Origin: an uncultured Prochlorococcus sp.
Lineage (GTDB): Bacteria > Cyanobacteriota > Cyanobacteriia > PCC-6307 > Cyanobiaceae
NCBI GenBank assembly: GCA_902583265.1
Contig: CACHVD010000002.1
Span: 97,724-161,723, forward strand
Direction: 5' to 3'
Length of the DNA stretch: 64,000 nt
How positions within the stretch are numbered: position 1 is the stretch's first letter; each line of letters starts with the position of its first letter. Below the pieces are notes generated by a model that ran no database searches, was not told where the DNA came from, and saw nothing but the letters and a program-made list of their open reading frames with translations. Positions 25,728 through 35,113 of the stretch are shown here, one piece after another. A program made the translations under genes and the position numbers.

Positions 25728-27269
25728 TTAATCTGATGCACCAAGAAATAATTTATATGTATCGTTTTGAGTTTCATCCCAGAATTTATAGCCAAGAATT
25801 CTTACAAATCTATTCCAATCTAAAATTTCATTTTTATCGATTAAAACTCCAATAACGATTTTCCCTACGTCAGCACCATAATTCCTATAGTGAAACACAC
25901 TTATAGACCAATTAGATTTCATATTATTTAAAAAATTTATTAACGCTCCAGGTCTTTCAGGAAATTCAAATCTGTATAAAAGCTCTACAAAGTTTCTATT
26001 ATCCAGTTCTTTAAAATTCTTTGGTAATCTTCCACCTACCATATGTCTGAGATGATTTTTAGATAATTCATCATCACTGATGTCAATAAATGGGTAATCA
26101 GAATTTCTAAATTCATTTAATAGATTTTTTTTATCATTGAAGCCATAGACTTGTACTCCTACAAAGATCTGGGCATTCTTAGAATTCGACATCCTATAGC
26201 TAAATTCAGTTAAATTTCTATTATCAAGTAACTTACAAAAATCAATTAAACTACCAGCACGTTCAGGAATTTCAACCGCCATCATTACTTCTTTACATTC
26301 TCCAAGTTCTGCTCTTTCTGCTACAAATCTAAGCCTCTCAAAATTCATATTTGCTCCACAAGCAATCGCAACCATTTTTCTATTTGAATGATTGGAATTT
26401 AAAATATCTTTTTTCATTCCTGCAATTGATAATGCTCCTGCTGGTTCTAGTATTGATCTAGTATCCTCAAAAACATCTTTTATAGCAGCGCATATTTCAT
26501 CAGTATTAACCGTAATCATTTTATCTATGTATTTTCTTCCAATATCAAAAGTATTTTTCCCAATTTTTTTAACTGCCACTCCATCTGCAAATTGACCGAC
26601 AGAAGATAATTCCACAATTTTTGATTCTTCCAAGGATTTTGTCATAGCGTCTGCGTCTTCAGGCTCTACGCCAATTATTTTTACTTCAGGCCATATTTTT
26701 TTCATGTATAAAGATATTCCTGATATCAATCCACCTCCACCAACAGCAATATAAATTGCATAAGGTTTTTCCCTAAGTTGCTGTTCAAGTTCAATAGCTA
26801 TAGTTCCTTGACCTGCTATTACATCTGGATCATCAAAAGGATGAATAAAACAAAGATTTCTTTCTTGACTAATCCTTATTGCCTCATTGTAAGTCTCATC
26901 ATAATTATCACCAAATAAAATAACTTTAGCTTTTAAATTTTTTACTGCATTAACCTTTACTAGAGGTGTTGTAATGGGCATTAATATGGTTGCTTGGCAA
27001 TTTAATTTGAGAGCACTAAGTGCAACACCTTGAGCATGATTACCAGCACTAGAAGTAATTACTCCCTGAGCTAGCTGTGAATTGGTAAGCTTACTCATTT
27101 TGTTATATGCACCTCTTATTTTGAATGAAAATACATCTTGTAGATCTTCTCTTTTTAGAAAAATCTCATTATTAAGTTTATTACTTAAATTATGAGCTCT
27201 CTCTAATGGTGTTTTTTTTGCTACTTCATAGACTTCAGCTTGAAGTATTTTTTCAAAATAATCATTCAT
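25728..27269 (-). CDS. ilvA: Threonine dehydratase IlvA (biosynthetic)
   Basis: PLP enzyme that converts threonine to 2-oxobutyrate, first step of isoleucine synthesis. The 513-residue length and two C-terminal ACT-like regulatory repeats ('MMAVEIPERAGSLIDFCKLL' and 'LYRFEFPERPGALINFLNNM') mark the isoleucine-inhibited biosynthetic form. The PLP lysine is in 'FSFKIRGAYNKM', and 'TSSAGNHAQGVALSA' and 'VGGGGLISGISLYMK' complete the catalytic domain. Divergent from dxs; scpB follows on the same strand. Confidence 0.96.
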   Translation of the reverse strand: MNDYFEKILQAEVYEVAKKTPLERAHNLSNKLNNEIFLKREDLQDVFSFKIRGAYNKMSKLTNSQLAQGVITSSAGNHAQGVALSALKLNCQATILMPITTPLVKVNAVKNLKAKVILFGDNYDETYNEAIRISQERNLCFIHPFDDPDVIAGQGTIAIELEQQLREKPYAIYIAVGGGGLISGISLYMKKIWPEVKIIGVEPEDADAMTKSLEESKIVELSSVGQFADGVAVKKIGKNTFDIGRKYIDKMITVNTDEICAAIKDVFEDTRSILEPAGALSIAGMKKDILNSNHSNRKMVAIACGANMNFERLRFVAERAELGECKEVMMAVEIPERAGSLIDFCKLLDNRNLTEFSYRMSNSKNAQIFVGVQVYGFNDKKNLLNEFRNSDYPFIDISDDELSKNHLRHMVGGRLPKNFKELDNRNFVELLYRFEFPERPGALINFLNNMKSNWSISVFHYRNYGADVGKIVIGVLIDKNEILDWNRFVRILGYKFWDETQNDTYKLFLGASD

Positions 27270-27385
27270 ATATATATTTTTAGCATTAATTATTAATCTA
27301 ATAAAACATTACATGATCTATTTCAAAAAAAATACTCATTTTGCACCTCGGCGTTTTAGATTATATAGATACCAATTTTTGTTAT

Positions 27386-29275
27386 ATGCTTTTAAGTGAG
27401 TTAAGTCACCCTAATCAACTACATGGCTTAACAGTTTCACAATTAGAGGAAATTGCTTGTCAAATAAGAGAAAGACATCTTCAAGTAGTATCTACTAGTG
27501 GTGGACACCTAGGCCCTGGTTTAGGTGTTGTTGAATTGACTTTGGCTTTATATCAAACTCTTGATCTTGATGTAGATAAGGTTGTTTGGGATGTTGGACA
27601 TCAAGGTTATCCTCATAAATTAATAACTGGTCGTTTCAGTCAATTTGATTCTCTCAGACAACAAAATGGAGTAGCCGGTTATCTTAAAAGAACTGAAAGT
27701 AAATTTGACCATTTTGGAGCAGGTCATGCAAGTACATCTATATCTGCTGCACTAGGCATGGCAATAGCTAGAGACAGAAAAGCTGAAAATTATAAATGTG
27801 TTGCTGTTATTGGAGATGGAGCATTAACGGGAGGAATGGCATTAGAAGCTATAAATCATGCAGGTCATCTTCCTGATACTCCTTTGGTCGTAGTGCTAAA
27901 TGATAATGATATGTCAATATCACCTCCAGTTGGAGCCCTTTCAACTTACTTAAATAAGGTAAGACTTAGCCCACCATTGCAATTTTTATCAGATAGTGTT
28001 CAAGAAAGTGTAAAAAATATTCCTTTAATTGGTAAGGATATTCCAGAAGAACTAAAGAATATTAAAGGAAGTGTTAGAAGATTAGCTGTACCTAAGGTTG
28101 GAGCTGTTTTTGAAGAACTTGGATTTACTTATATGGGTCCTATTGATGGTCATGATATCGGTAATTTAGTTAATACTTTTAACACTGCTCATAAACTTAA
28201 AAAACCTGTACTTGTTCATGTAGTCACAACAAAAGGGAAGGGTTACCCTTATGCAGAAGCTGATCAGGTTGGTTATCACGCACAGTCTGCATTTGATCTT
28301 ACTACTGGGAAATCTATTCCATCAAAGAAACCCAAACCTGTTAGTTATAGTAAAATATTTGGTCAAACTTTATTGAAAATATGTGAACAAGATAGCAAAG
28401 TCGTTGGTATTACAGCTGCAATGGCTACAGGTACTGGTTTAGATATATTGCAAAAAAATATCCCAGAACAATATATCGATGTAGGGATAGCAGAACAACA
28501 TGCAGTTACTCTTGCAGCAGGAATGTCCTGTGATGGTCTTAAACCTGTTGTAGCTATTTATAGTACTTTTCTTCAACGTGCTTTTGATCAATTAATTCAT
28601 GATGTAGGGATACAAAATTTACCTGTATCATTCGTACTAGATAGAGCTGGTATAGTCGGAGCTGACGGTCCTACTCATCAAGGTCAGTACGATATCAGTT
28701 ATATGAGATCTATACCAAATTTTGTATTGATGGCCCCAAAAGATGAGTCTGAATTACAGAGAATGTTAATAACATCAATTAACTATAATGGACCTACAGC
28801 TCTAAGAATACCGCGAGGTTCTGGATTAGGCGTAGCTGTAATGGATGAGGGTTGGGAACCTTTGAATATAGGCGAAGCTGAAATTCTTGAAGAAGGAGAA
28901 GATATTTTAATTATTGCTTATGGTTCAATGGTCGCATCAGCTATCGAAACAGCAAAGATACTAAAAAATATGAACATTAATGCATGTCTTATTAATGCAA
29001 GATTTGTGAAACCTCTCGATAAAAATCTTATTATGCCTTTAGCAAGTAGGATCCAAAAAGTTGTAACTATGGAAGAAGGAACCCTAATAGGTGGATTTGG
29101 TTCTGCAATAGTTGAATTATTAAACGATAATGAAATAAATATTCCTGTATACAGAATAGGTATACCTGATGTTTTAGTTGATCATGCTTCACCTGATCAG
29201 AGTAAAGAAAAATTGGGACTTATGCCTGATCAGATGGCAGATAAAATTGTTAAAAAATTTACGTTAGATAATTAA
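27386..29275 (+). CDS. dxs: 1-deoxy-D-xylulose-5-phosphate synthase Dxs
   Basis: Thiamine-diphosphate enzyme making DXP from pyruvate and glyceraldehyde-3-phosphate, the committed step of the MEP pathway. The protein shows '[17 protein letters not shown]', '[14 protein letters not shown]', the ThDP motif '[20 protein letters not shown]', '[16 protein letters not shown]'-type '[15 protein letters not shown]', and '[17 protein letters not shown]'. The frame opens 15 codons upstream at a TTG, but ATG 27386 ('[15 protein letters not shown]') gives the usual 629 residues, so I start there. Confidence 0.96.
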   Translation: MLLSELSHPNQLHGLTVSQLEEIACQIRERHLQVVSTSGGHLGPGLGVVELTLALYQTLDLDVDKVVWDVGHQGYPHKLITGRFSQFDSLRQQNGVAGYLKRTESKFDHFGAGHASTSISAALGMAIARDRKAENYKCVAVIGDGALTGGMALEAINHAGHLPDTPLVVVLNDNDMSISPPVGALSTYLNKVRLSPPLQFLSDSVQESVKNIPLIGKDIPEELKNIKGSVRRLAVPKVGAVFEELGFTYMGPIDGHDIGNLVNTFNTAHKLKKPVLVHVVTTKGKGYPYAEADQVGYHAQSAFDLTTGKSIPSKKPKPVSYSKIFGQTLLKICEQDSKVVGITAAMATGTGLDILQKNIPEQYIDVGIAEQHAVTLAAGMSCDGLKPVVAIYSTFLQRAFDQLIHDVGIQNLPVSFVLDRAGIVGADGPTHQGQYDISYMRSIPNFVLMAPKDESELQRMLITSINYNGPTALRIPRGSGLGVAVMDEGWEPLNIGEAEILEEGEDILIIAYGSMVASAIETAKILKNMNINACLINARFVKPLDKNLIMPLASRIQKVVTMEEGTLIGGFGSAIVELLNDNEINIPVYRIGIPDVLVDHASPDQSKEKLGLMPDQMADKIVKKFTLDN

Positions 29276-29297
29276 AAATTTAATAAATAAATTTTTA
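29273..29297. terminator. A/T-only inverted repeat between dxs and psaK (possible bidirectional terminator)
   Basis: A perfect 10-bp inverted repeat, TAAAAATTTA and TAAATTTTTA, separated by 5 bases, spans the dxs stop codon and the 20-base gap to the convergent psaK stop. T-runs inside the arms could serve both strands, but the stem has no G or C, so it is a weak candidate only. Confidence 0.3.
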
Positions 29298-29555
29298 TAA
29301 AACACCACGTGATGCTAATCCTAAGATTGCTCCAATTCCGAAAATATGACCTAGGCAATTAGCACCTACAACTGATGCGTGACTTAAACCACCATAGAAT
29401 TTTGAATTAGGTATTTCAAAACCTTCATTAGGTTTTCTTATTGTTGCTCTAGCAATTGCATAAGCTAAAACATTACATGCAATCATTACGACGGCACACT
29501 TTGGAGACCAAGAAAAAGTTGCTGGATCTGCAGCTGCAAATAATGTGGTAAACAT
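29295..29555 (-). CDS. psaK: Photosystem I reaction centre subunit PsaK
   Basis: Peripheral two-helix subunit of photosystem I. The 86-residue protein matches cyanobacterial PsaK: a short N-terminal presequence-like stretch ending near 'FAAADPATFSWSPKCAVVMIACNVLAYAIAR', a middle loop, and 'GGLSHASVVGANCLGHIFGIGAILGLASRGVL'. ATG start. Convergent with dxs; the minus-strand neighbour upstream is the DUF3593 gene, 66 bases away. Confidence 0.95.
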   Translation of the reverse strand: MFTTLFAAADPATFSWSPKCAVVMIACNVLAYAIARATIRKPNEGFEIPNSKFYGGLSHASVVGANCLGHIFGIGAILGLASRGVL

Positions 29556-29621
29556 AAAAAATAGTTATATTTATATATTCTCTAATACTTTTACCTAAAA
29601 AACACAAAATTGTAAAAGGTC

Positions 29622-29957
29622 TTAAGAGTTGTTTACTTCTAAGCTATTTAACAACTTTATAAATCCAAACAAAATAACAAAATCACTTAGAGTTAGGAAG
29701 GATTCTGCAAAGCCATGCAGGAAGTCAACCTCAACAAGGGTTTTATCATAGTAATTTAGTGTGAATATTGATACCAATATAGTGATGAATACGAATAAAA
29801 CAGTTAGGGAAAATCCTGTTTTTACAAAAATATTGACAGATTTGATTTTATATAAGTAAAACAAAAAGATTGCATATGGAAATATAGATGCTGCGAACAA
29901 AGCTGTATTGTCAATTGAAGCTAATTTTTCTAGAAACTTTATAAATAAATCAGTCAT
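29622..29957 (-). CDS. DUF3593-type membrane protein
   Basis: A 111-residue protein with three hydrophobic segments and the motif 'DNTALFAASIFPYAIFLFYLYK...VDFLHGFAESFLTLSDFVILFGFIKLLN', which I recognise as the cyanobacterial/plastid family DUF3593. Its start overlaps the DUF2499 gene by 8 bases; in plastid-bearing eukaryotes the two families occur together, which suggests a joint role. Function unknown. Confidence 0.75.
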   Translation of the reverse strand: MTDLFIKFLEKLASIDNTALFAASIFPYAIFLFYLYKIKSVNIFVKTGFSLTVLFVFITILVSIFTLNYYDKTLVEVDFLHGFAESFLTLSDFVILFGFIKLLNSLEVNNS

Positions 29958-30252
29958 AAGTTTCTGTCTTTTTAAAAATAGTGAATGATGCTAAAGCTAA
30001 TGTTGAATTTCCTATAAATGTAGATATCCCTTGAAGCGTTACTAATCCATACAATACGTCTTGATTATCATAGATATGCCAAGTTATAGCGCACATAGCT
30101 CCTATTAAGTTTGGGACCATAGCTAAGCTTAACCAAAAAAATAAATTATATTTTTTATATTTAGATATTTTGCATATGACAAAGATGGTAAATATCCATT
30201 CAATTACTGAAGAGATATGAATTAACCAAGTTCCAAATGATAGCTCGTGCAA
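29950..30252 (-). CDS. DUF2499-type membrane protein
   Basis: A 100-residue protein with three predicted helices: 'LSFGTWLIHISSVIEWIFTIFVICKI', 'FFWLSLAMVPNLIGAMCAITWHIYDN' and 'LQGISTFIGNSTLALASFTIF'. The layout, including the His/Trp 'TWHIYDN' motif, matches family DUF2499. It follows the peroxiredoxin gene by 3 bases and overlaps the DUF3593 gene by 8, so the three are very likely one operon. No known function. Confidence 0.75.
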   Translation of the reverse strand: MHELSFGTWLIHISSVIEWIFTIFVICKISKYKKYNLFFWLSLAMVPNLIGAMCAITWHIYDNQDVLYGLVTLQGISTFIGNSTLALASFTIFKKTETYD

Positions 30253-30255
30253 GAT

Positions 30256-30792
30256 TTATATTTTTTTCTTTAGTACATTAAGTACTTCTTTGGCATGATT
30301 TATAGGTAAAACACTTATCCATCTATAAGAAATTTTCCCTTCTGGAGAAATCAAAAAAGTATTTCTATCTGAAAATGGAGGAATCCAAGAACCATATTTA
30401 TCGCTAATAATTCCTTCTGGATCAGATAATAAAGTGTAGTTTAGGGATTTTTCGCTGCAGAAACTTTCATGAGAATCTTGATTATCAGCACTAATCCCAA
30501 CAATTTCGGCATTATATTTTGAAAAATCCTTTTTTAATTCAGTAAAACCTTTAGCTTCAAGAGTGCAACCTGCTGTAAAGTCCTTTGGATAAAAATACAT
30601 AACAAGCCACTTACCTTGAAAATCATTTAATTTCCAAATTTTTTTTGATTTTATGTTTTTATTAAAACCTTCTAATTGAAAGTTTGGAGCGATATCTCCT
30701 ACTTCTGGAGCAAAATCAAAAGCTATTGCTGAATTACAATTAATTAAAAAAATAAATGATAGAAAAATACTTACAACTAAATTTTTCATCAA
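30256..30792 (-). CDS. Exported peroxiredoxin (PrxQ/BCP family)
   Basis: Thiol peroxidase that reduces hydroperoxides. The 178-residue protein has an N-terminal signal peptide (about residues 1-24, ending 'NSAIA-FDF'), so it should act outside the cytoplasm or in the thylakoid lumen. The peroxidatic Cys76 is in 'FYPKDFTAGCTLEAKGF'. The second Cys usually found five residues later in BCP is replaced by Lys; the other Cys are 19 (signal) and 112. It lies between rpmB (2-base gap) and DUF2499 (3-base gap). Confidence 0.88.
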   Translation of the reverse strand: MMKNLVVSIFLSFIFLINCNSAIAFDFAPEVGDIAPNFQLEGFNKNIKSKKIWKLNDFQGKWLVMYFYPKDFTAGCTLEAKGFTELKKDFSKYNAEIVGISADNQDSHESFCSEKSLNYTLLSDPEGIISDKYGSWIPPFSDRNTFLISPEGKISYRWISVLPINHAKEVLNVLKKKI

Positions 30793-30794
30793 AT

Positions 30795-31031
30795 TTAGAA
30801 TTTTTTTAAATCAACTCCATTTGATTTAGCAAATTTATCTAATCCAACTTTTTGTATAGATTTTAGTGCTTTGGTACTAATTTTAATATTTACCCATTTT
30901 TTCCCTTCTTCCCACCAAAGTCTCCTTTTTTGGAGATTAACTTGTTGCAATTTTTTTGTACGAATATGTGAGTGACTTACAGCCATCCCATTATTAGCTT
31001 TTGCTCCAGTAAGTTCGCAAACTCTTGACAT
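30795..31031 (-). CDS. rpmB: 50S ribosomal protein L28
   Basis: A 78-residue ribosomal protein of the large subunit. It has the L28 start '[37 protein letters not shown]' and '[19 protein letters not shown]'. It lies 40 bases after htpG on the same strand and 2 bases before the peroxiredoxin gene. Confidence 0.96.
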   Translation of the reverse strand: MSRVCELTGAKANNGMAVSHSHIRTKKLQQVNLQKRRLWWEEGKKWVNIKISTKALKSIQKVGLDKFAKSNGVDLKKF

Positions 31032-31070
31032 ATTTTTTGAGTTATATCTGTAAAAATTTTAACACACGAC

Positions 31071-32975
31071 TCAATTTGTAGAATTAAGCAATTCTGAAAT
31101 TAAATCGGCGTTATTATTTTGTAAATTAATAATCTGTTCTTGATCTAATCCACCAACAGATAATTTAGCCATATCGTAAACATGATTTGCAATTTTAGAT
31201 GCCAATGGATTTTCTATAGGGTCTTTTTTATCAATAATTATTTTATTGCCTGTAATTTTATTAAGACCCACAATAAGAGGATGTTCCTTGTTAATTAAAA
31301 GCACATGATATTCAGGTAAGCCAGGCATCTTTTGTTCCATGTAAGCACCCATATCATTAATTCTTCTCATTTGCTCTGGAAGCAAGATCATCGCCGGTGG
31401 TGCACCTTTACTTGAAAGTGACTGAACTTTAACGGTTACTTTTTCGTTGTTAAGTGCTTTTACAATCGTATCTCTAAGATTTTCTGTATTTGATCTGCCA
31501 TCCTTATCTACAATTTCTTTAGATTCTTTATCTTCAAGTTCATTTATTTCTGAATCAACTCTTTGAAACTGATAATCTTCGTTTTTACTTTCTAACCAAG
31601 GAAGAAATTGTGCATCAATTAAGGGATCTGATTTAATAACTTCCTTGTTATCAGATAAGCAGATATTTAATGCGCTTGACTGAGCAATTGAATCTGAACA
31701 GTAAATTATTTTTTTAGAATCAGTTATATTATTTCGTTCTTTGTAATTTGCCAGAGTTGTGAAATATTTATCATTGGATTTAATAAGAGTTTTATTTTCA
31801 ATATCTTTAGTAACGTCTTTCTCAGAACTTATTATTGTTTCAAAAATTATACTGTTATTTACTAATTCAGCAAATTTATCATCCTCGATAGCACCAATTT
31901 TAATAAATGCAGAGATAGATTCCCAAATTTCTGCATAAAATTCTGGAGAATTTTTTATTAAATCCTTTAGTTTATTAGCAATTTTTTTTGAAATAAATGA
32001 TGATATAGATCTTACTTTTCTATCTGTTTGTAATGCGCTTCTACTAACATTTAAAGGTATATCTGTAGAGTCAATTACTCCTCTTAGAGGTAAAAGGTAT
32101 TTTGGTACAATCTCTTTAATTGAATCGCTTACGAATACCTGATTGCAAAATAGTTTAATCTCTCCCTTTTCCCAATCAGCTCTACCAGACAATTTAGGAA
32201 AATACAATATTCCTTGTATGTCATATGGATAATCGGTATTTAGGTGTATCCATAACAGTGGATCTCCCTGAAAAGGATAAAGATATTTATACAATTCAAT
32301 ATATTCTTCATCTTTTAATTCACTAGGTTGTTTTCTCCAAGGTGGATTTTTCTTATTAATTGTTTCACCTTCTAATAAGACATCTATTGGCATAAAATCA
32401 CAATATTTTTTTATTAATGATTTGATCCTTTCAGGCTCAATAAACTCTTTTTCTTCGTCAAGTAGATGAAGTATTACATCTGTACCAATTGTCTCTCTTT
32501 CTGACTCCTCTAACGTGAAATTTGGAGATCCATCACAAGACCATTTGAAAGCTTTTGATTCTCCAATTGCTGATTTTGTTAATATATCAACTCTATCTGC
32601 AACCATGAAACTTGAATAAAAACCTAGTCCAAAATGACCTATAAATTCATCATTATCTTTTTTGTATTTTGTTAGGAATTCTTCTGCGCTAGAGAATGCT
32701 ACTTGGTTAATATACTTTTTAATTTCTTCATCATTCATTCCAATTCCATTGTCGGAAATTGTTAACGTATTTTTTTCACGGTTAATTGTTATTTTTACTT
32801 GAGCCTCCTCAGTATTCTCGCAATCACCAGCCATAGAGGCCATTCTTCTTTTACTAATTGCGTCAACACCATTACTAACAAGTTCTCTTAAAAAGATTTC
32901 ATGGTCAGAATATACTGCCTTCTTGATAATTGGGAAAATATTTTCGGTATTAATACGAATTTCGCCTTTTTCCAT
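31071..32975 (-). CDS. htpG: Hsp90 chaperone HtpG
   Basis: ATP-dependent chaperone. The N-terminal GHKL ATPase shows 'KAVYSDHEIFLRELVSNGVDAI', 'TISDNGIGM' and 'FIGHFGLGFYSSFMVAD'; the middle domain has 'DSTDIPLNVSRSALQTD'. The frame begins six codons earlier, but 'MEKGEIRINTENIFP' at 32975 is the family start, giving 634 residues. A 16-base palindrome lies 66-81 bases upstream of this start. No CIRCE element is visible. Confidence 0.95.
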   Translation of the reverse strand: MEKGEIRINTENIFPIIKKAVYSDHEIFLRELVSNGVDAISKRRMASMAGDCENTEEAQVKITINREKNTLTISDNGIGMNDEEIKKYINQVAFSSAEEFLTKYKKDNDEFIGHFGLGFYSSFMVADRVDILTKSAIGESKAFKWSCDGSPNFTLEESERETIGTDVILHLLDEEKEFIEPERIKSLIKKYCDFMPIDVLLEGETINKKNPPWRKQPSELKDEEYIELYKYLYPFQGDPLLWIHLNTDYPYDIQGILYFPKLSGRADWEKGEIKLFCNQVFVSDSIKEIVPKYLLPLRGVIDSTDIPLNVSRSALQTDRKVRSISSFISKKIANKLKDLIKNSPEFYAEIWESISAFIKIGAIEDDKFAELVNNSIIFETIISSEKDVTKDIENKTLIKSNDKYFTTLANYKERNNITDSKKIIYCSDSIAQSSALNICLSDNKEVIKSDPLIDAQFLPWLESKNEDYQFQRVDSEINELEDKESKEIVDKDGRSNTENLRDTIVKALNNEKVTVKVQSLSSKGAPPAMILLPEQMRRINDMGAYMEQKMPGLPEYHVLLINKEHPLIVGLNKITGNKIIIDKKDPIENPLASKIANHVYDMAKLSVGGLDQEQIINLQNNNADLISELLNSTN

Positions 32976-33040
32976 TAAAAAAAAATCCAACATTTTAAAT
33001 CTTATTTCTTAAAAACTAGTTAATCAAGTTTAATTAGGAG

Positions 33041-33056
33041 TATTGTCCGAACAATA
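33041..33056. promoter_or_regulatory. Palindrome in the htpG upstream region
   Basis: The sequence TATTGT-CCGA-ACAATA is a perfect 6-bp inverted repeat with a 4-base centre, located between the hisZ stop and the htpG start, 66-81 bases before htpG. It could be a regulator operator. No family is assigned; it is not a CIRCE or a LexA box. Confidence 0.35.
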
Positions 33057-33061
33057 TATGA

Positions 33062-33101
33062 ATTTAAAAGTTAAATAAAGTTTTAGTTGGTTTTATTTAA
33101 C
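33062..33101 (-). terminator. Candidate intrinsic terminator at the end of hisZ
   Basis: On the minus strand a perfect 10-bp inverted repeat (33092-33101 with 33070-33079, arm GTTAAATAAA) spans the hisZ stop codon, has a 12-base loop, and is followed by TTTT. The stem is A/T-rich and the T-run short, so it is moderate evidence. It would separate hisZ from htpG. Confidence 0.5.
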
Positions 33102-34250
33102 CCACAAAATCTCACTACAATTATTTTCTTTCATAATTTGATTAGCTTTAACTAAGTCATCACATGGATTTAGATGTAAAACAGCAATATTTCCACTTTT
33201 CTGAAGATCTTTTTGCTCATTCATACCTTTTTCTAATAGATAAGAATCTTTAAAAATTAATAAAATCTTTTTCTTCTCTTTCTTTTCCTCCTTAATTAAA
33301 TTTCTTAAAACATCTATTGAAATTGTAAATCCAATACCATTTAATATTTTCTCATTAGGATTAAAGAATCTAACTAGTTCATCATATCTCCCACCTTTTG
33401 CTATCACGTTTTTATTATTATCAATTTCACCTATAAGTTGAAAAACTATACCTTCGTATAAATTTAAGTGGGGTTGAAAAGTAGGATCTAGTTGTAATTT
33501 AACATTGTATTTAATTGATATTTTAGATAATGTTTCAAATAAAAAATTTAAATCATCTAGGGTTTTACTATTGCCGAATATACTTTTTAATTTTTTTAAT
33601 ATTGCAATAGGTTCTCCCCTAGTAAATAATAAATCTTTCAGAATATATTTATCATCCTCATCTATTGCTAATTTGGATAATTTATCTTGATCAAAATTAA
33701 CCAAACTTTTCTTTATTTCATCAAAATTATTATTCTTATACTTATTCAAAATCAATTCCATTATTTTTGTTGTACTAACTAGCAGGCATAAATTACAACC
33801 ATCCTTCAAATTAATATTATCTATCGAATCAAATAAAATATTAATAACTTCAATTTCGGGATATTTTGTATCATATCCAATTAATTCGATTCCACTCTGA
33901 AGTTTCTCTTGCAACTTAAACGAATTTTTATTTATTTCTTTTTTATTAAAGACCATTCCGTTTGTGAATAATCTTATAGGTCTTTCCTTATTTATTAATC
34001 TAGTAGATGACAATTTCACAATAGATGTTGTCATTTCTGGCCTTAGACATAATGAATCATTACTTACTATTCCAACAACCTCATTTTCTTCAATAACACC
34101 ACGACCTTTTATTGTTTCTAAAGTATTTATAAATGAAGGGGAGACTTCCTCATAACCCCATACTTTATAAATATTATTTAAATTATTTATTATATTGGAG
34201 TTATTCCTTACATCTATTAATTTAATTTCCTTTATATCAGTCATATTCAT
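33093..34250 (-). CDS. hisZ: ATP phosphoribosyltransferase regulatory subunit HisZ
   Basis: Histidyl-tRNA-synthetase paralogue that activates short-form HisG in histidine synthesis. The 385-residue protein has class II aaRS features: 'VWGYEEVSPSFINTLETI', 'CLRPEMTTSIVKLSSTRL' (motif 2 region) and 'VIAKGGRYDELVRFF' with 'GIGFTISIDVLRNL'. It has no anticodon-binding domain like that of HisRS. 12 bases after suhB on the same strand. Confidence 0.85.
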   Translation of the reverse strand: MNMTDIKEIKLIDVRNNSNIINNLNNIYKVWGYEEVSPSFINTLETIKGRGVIEENEVVGIVSNDSLCLRPEMTTSIVKLSSTRLINKERPIRLFTNGMVFNKKEINKNSFKLQEKLQSGIELIGYDTKYPEIEVINILFDSIDNINLKDGCNLCLLVSTTKIMELILNKYKNNNFDEIKKSLVNFDQDKLSKLAIDEDDKYILKDLLFTRGEPIAILKKLKSIFGNSKTLDDLNFLFETLSKISIKYNVKLQLDPTFQPHLNLYEGIVFQLIGEIDNNKNVIAKGGRYDELVRFFNPNEKILNGIGFTISIDVLRNLIKEEKKEKKKILLIFKDSYLLEKGMNEQKDLQKSGNIAVLHLNPCDDLVKANQIMKENNCSEILWVK

Positions 34251-34262
34251 ATTTAACGGTTC

Positions 34263-35111
34263 TTAAGTGTAAAGATTTTTATTAAATGGAGAAACATTAT
34301 CTAGTTCTTTTTTTAATTCTTTCTCAATGCTAGGGGAACATCCAAGAATTCTTCCAGAACTTAAATTAAATTCACCTGTTGGATAATCCGAAATAGTTCC
34401 ACCTGCCTCTTTAACAATAATAGCACCGGCTGCTAAGTCCCAAACTTCTAATCCCCTTTCCCAGTATCCATCAACCTTCCCAGCTGCAACAAATGCAAGA
34501 TCTACCGCTGCTGCTCCTCCTCTTCTAACTCCTCTAGTTTTATGTGTTAGGTAACAAAATTCTGCATAATTATTATCCTCTATATCAAACCTGTCATATG
34601 AAAAACCAGTGACAAGTAAGCTATCAGAGAGATTATTTGGACTCGATACTTTAAGTTTAATGTCATTGCAAAAAGATCCTAATCCTATACAGGCAGAATA
34701 TAATTCATTTAAATATGGTACGGATATAGCTCCTATAATTGGTTTGTTTTTATATACAAGACCGATAGATGTTCCAAAAAAAGGATAACCATGGGAATAA
34801 TTAGTTGTACCGTCTAATGGGTCTATACACCATGTTAAATCTGATGATTTATTTAATTTCCCAGTTTCCTCTGCAATTATAGAAATATTGGGTGTTTCTT
34901 CTAATAAATATTCTTTTATTTTATTTTCAACTTCTAAATCGACATTCGTTACAAGATCACCTTTTCTACCTTTAGACGAAATTTTTTGTATTTTGTTGTA
35001 ATTAATTTTTAAAATTTCATTACCAATTTGAGCAGAATTTTTCGCTATTTCATACAAACTGGGTAAGCTGATTTGGTTTACAAGATTTTCTATTTCGCTG
35101 AGCTCAAACAT
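34263..35111 (-). CDS. Inositol monophosphatase family protein (SuhB-like)
   Basis: Mg-dependent sugar-phosphate phosphatase of 282 residues. Motifs: 'DLVTNVDLEVENKIK', 'ISIIAEETG', the metal site 'WCIDPLDGTTNYSHGYPFFG', and 'WERGLEVWDLAAGAIIVKEAGG'. In cyanobacteria this family includes inositol-1-phosphatase and possibly histidinol-phosphate phosphatase; since hisZ follows directly, a role in histidine synthesis is conceivable but not shown. 2 bases downstream of the ferredoxin gene. Confidence 0.9.
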   Translation of the reverse strand: MFELSEIENLVNQISLPSLYEIAKNSAQIGNEILKINYNKIQKISSKGRKGDLVTNVDLEVENKIKEYLLEETPNISIIAEETGKLNKSSDLTWCIDPLDGTTNYSHGYPFFGTSIGLVYKNKPIIGAISVPYLNELYSACIGLGSFCNDIKLKVSSPNNLSDSLLVTGFSYDRFDIEDNNYAEFCYLTHKTRGVRRGGAAAVDLAFVAAGKVDGYWERGLEVWDLAAGAIIVKEAGGTISDYPTGEFNLSSGRILGCSPSIEKELKKELDNVSPFNKNLYT

Positions 35112-35113
35112 AA

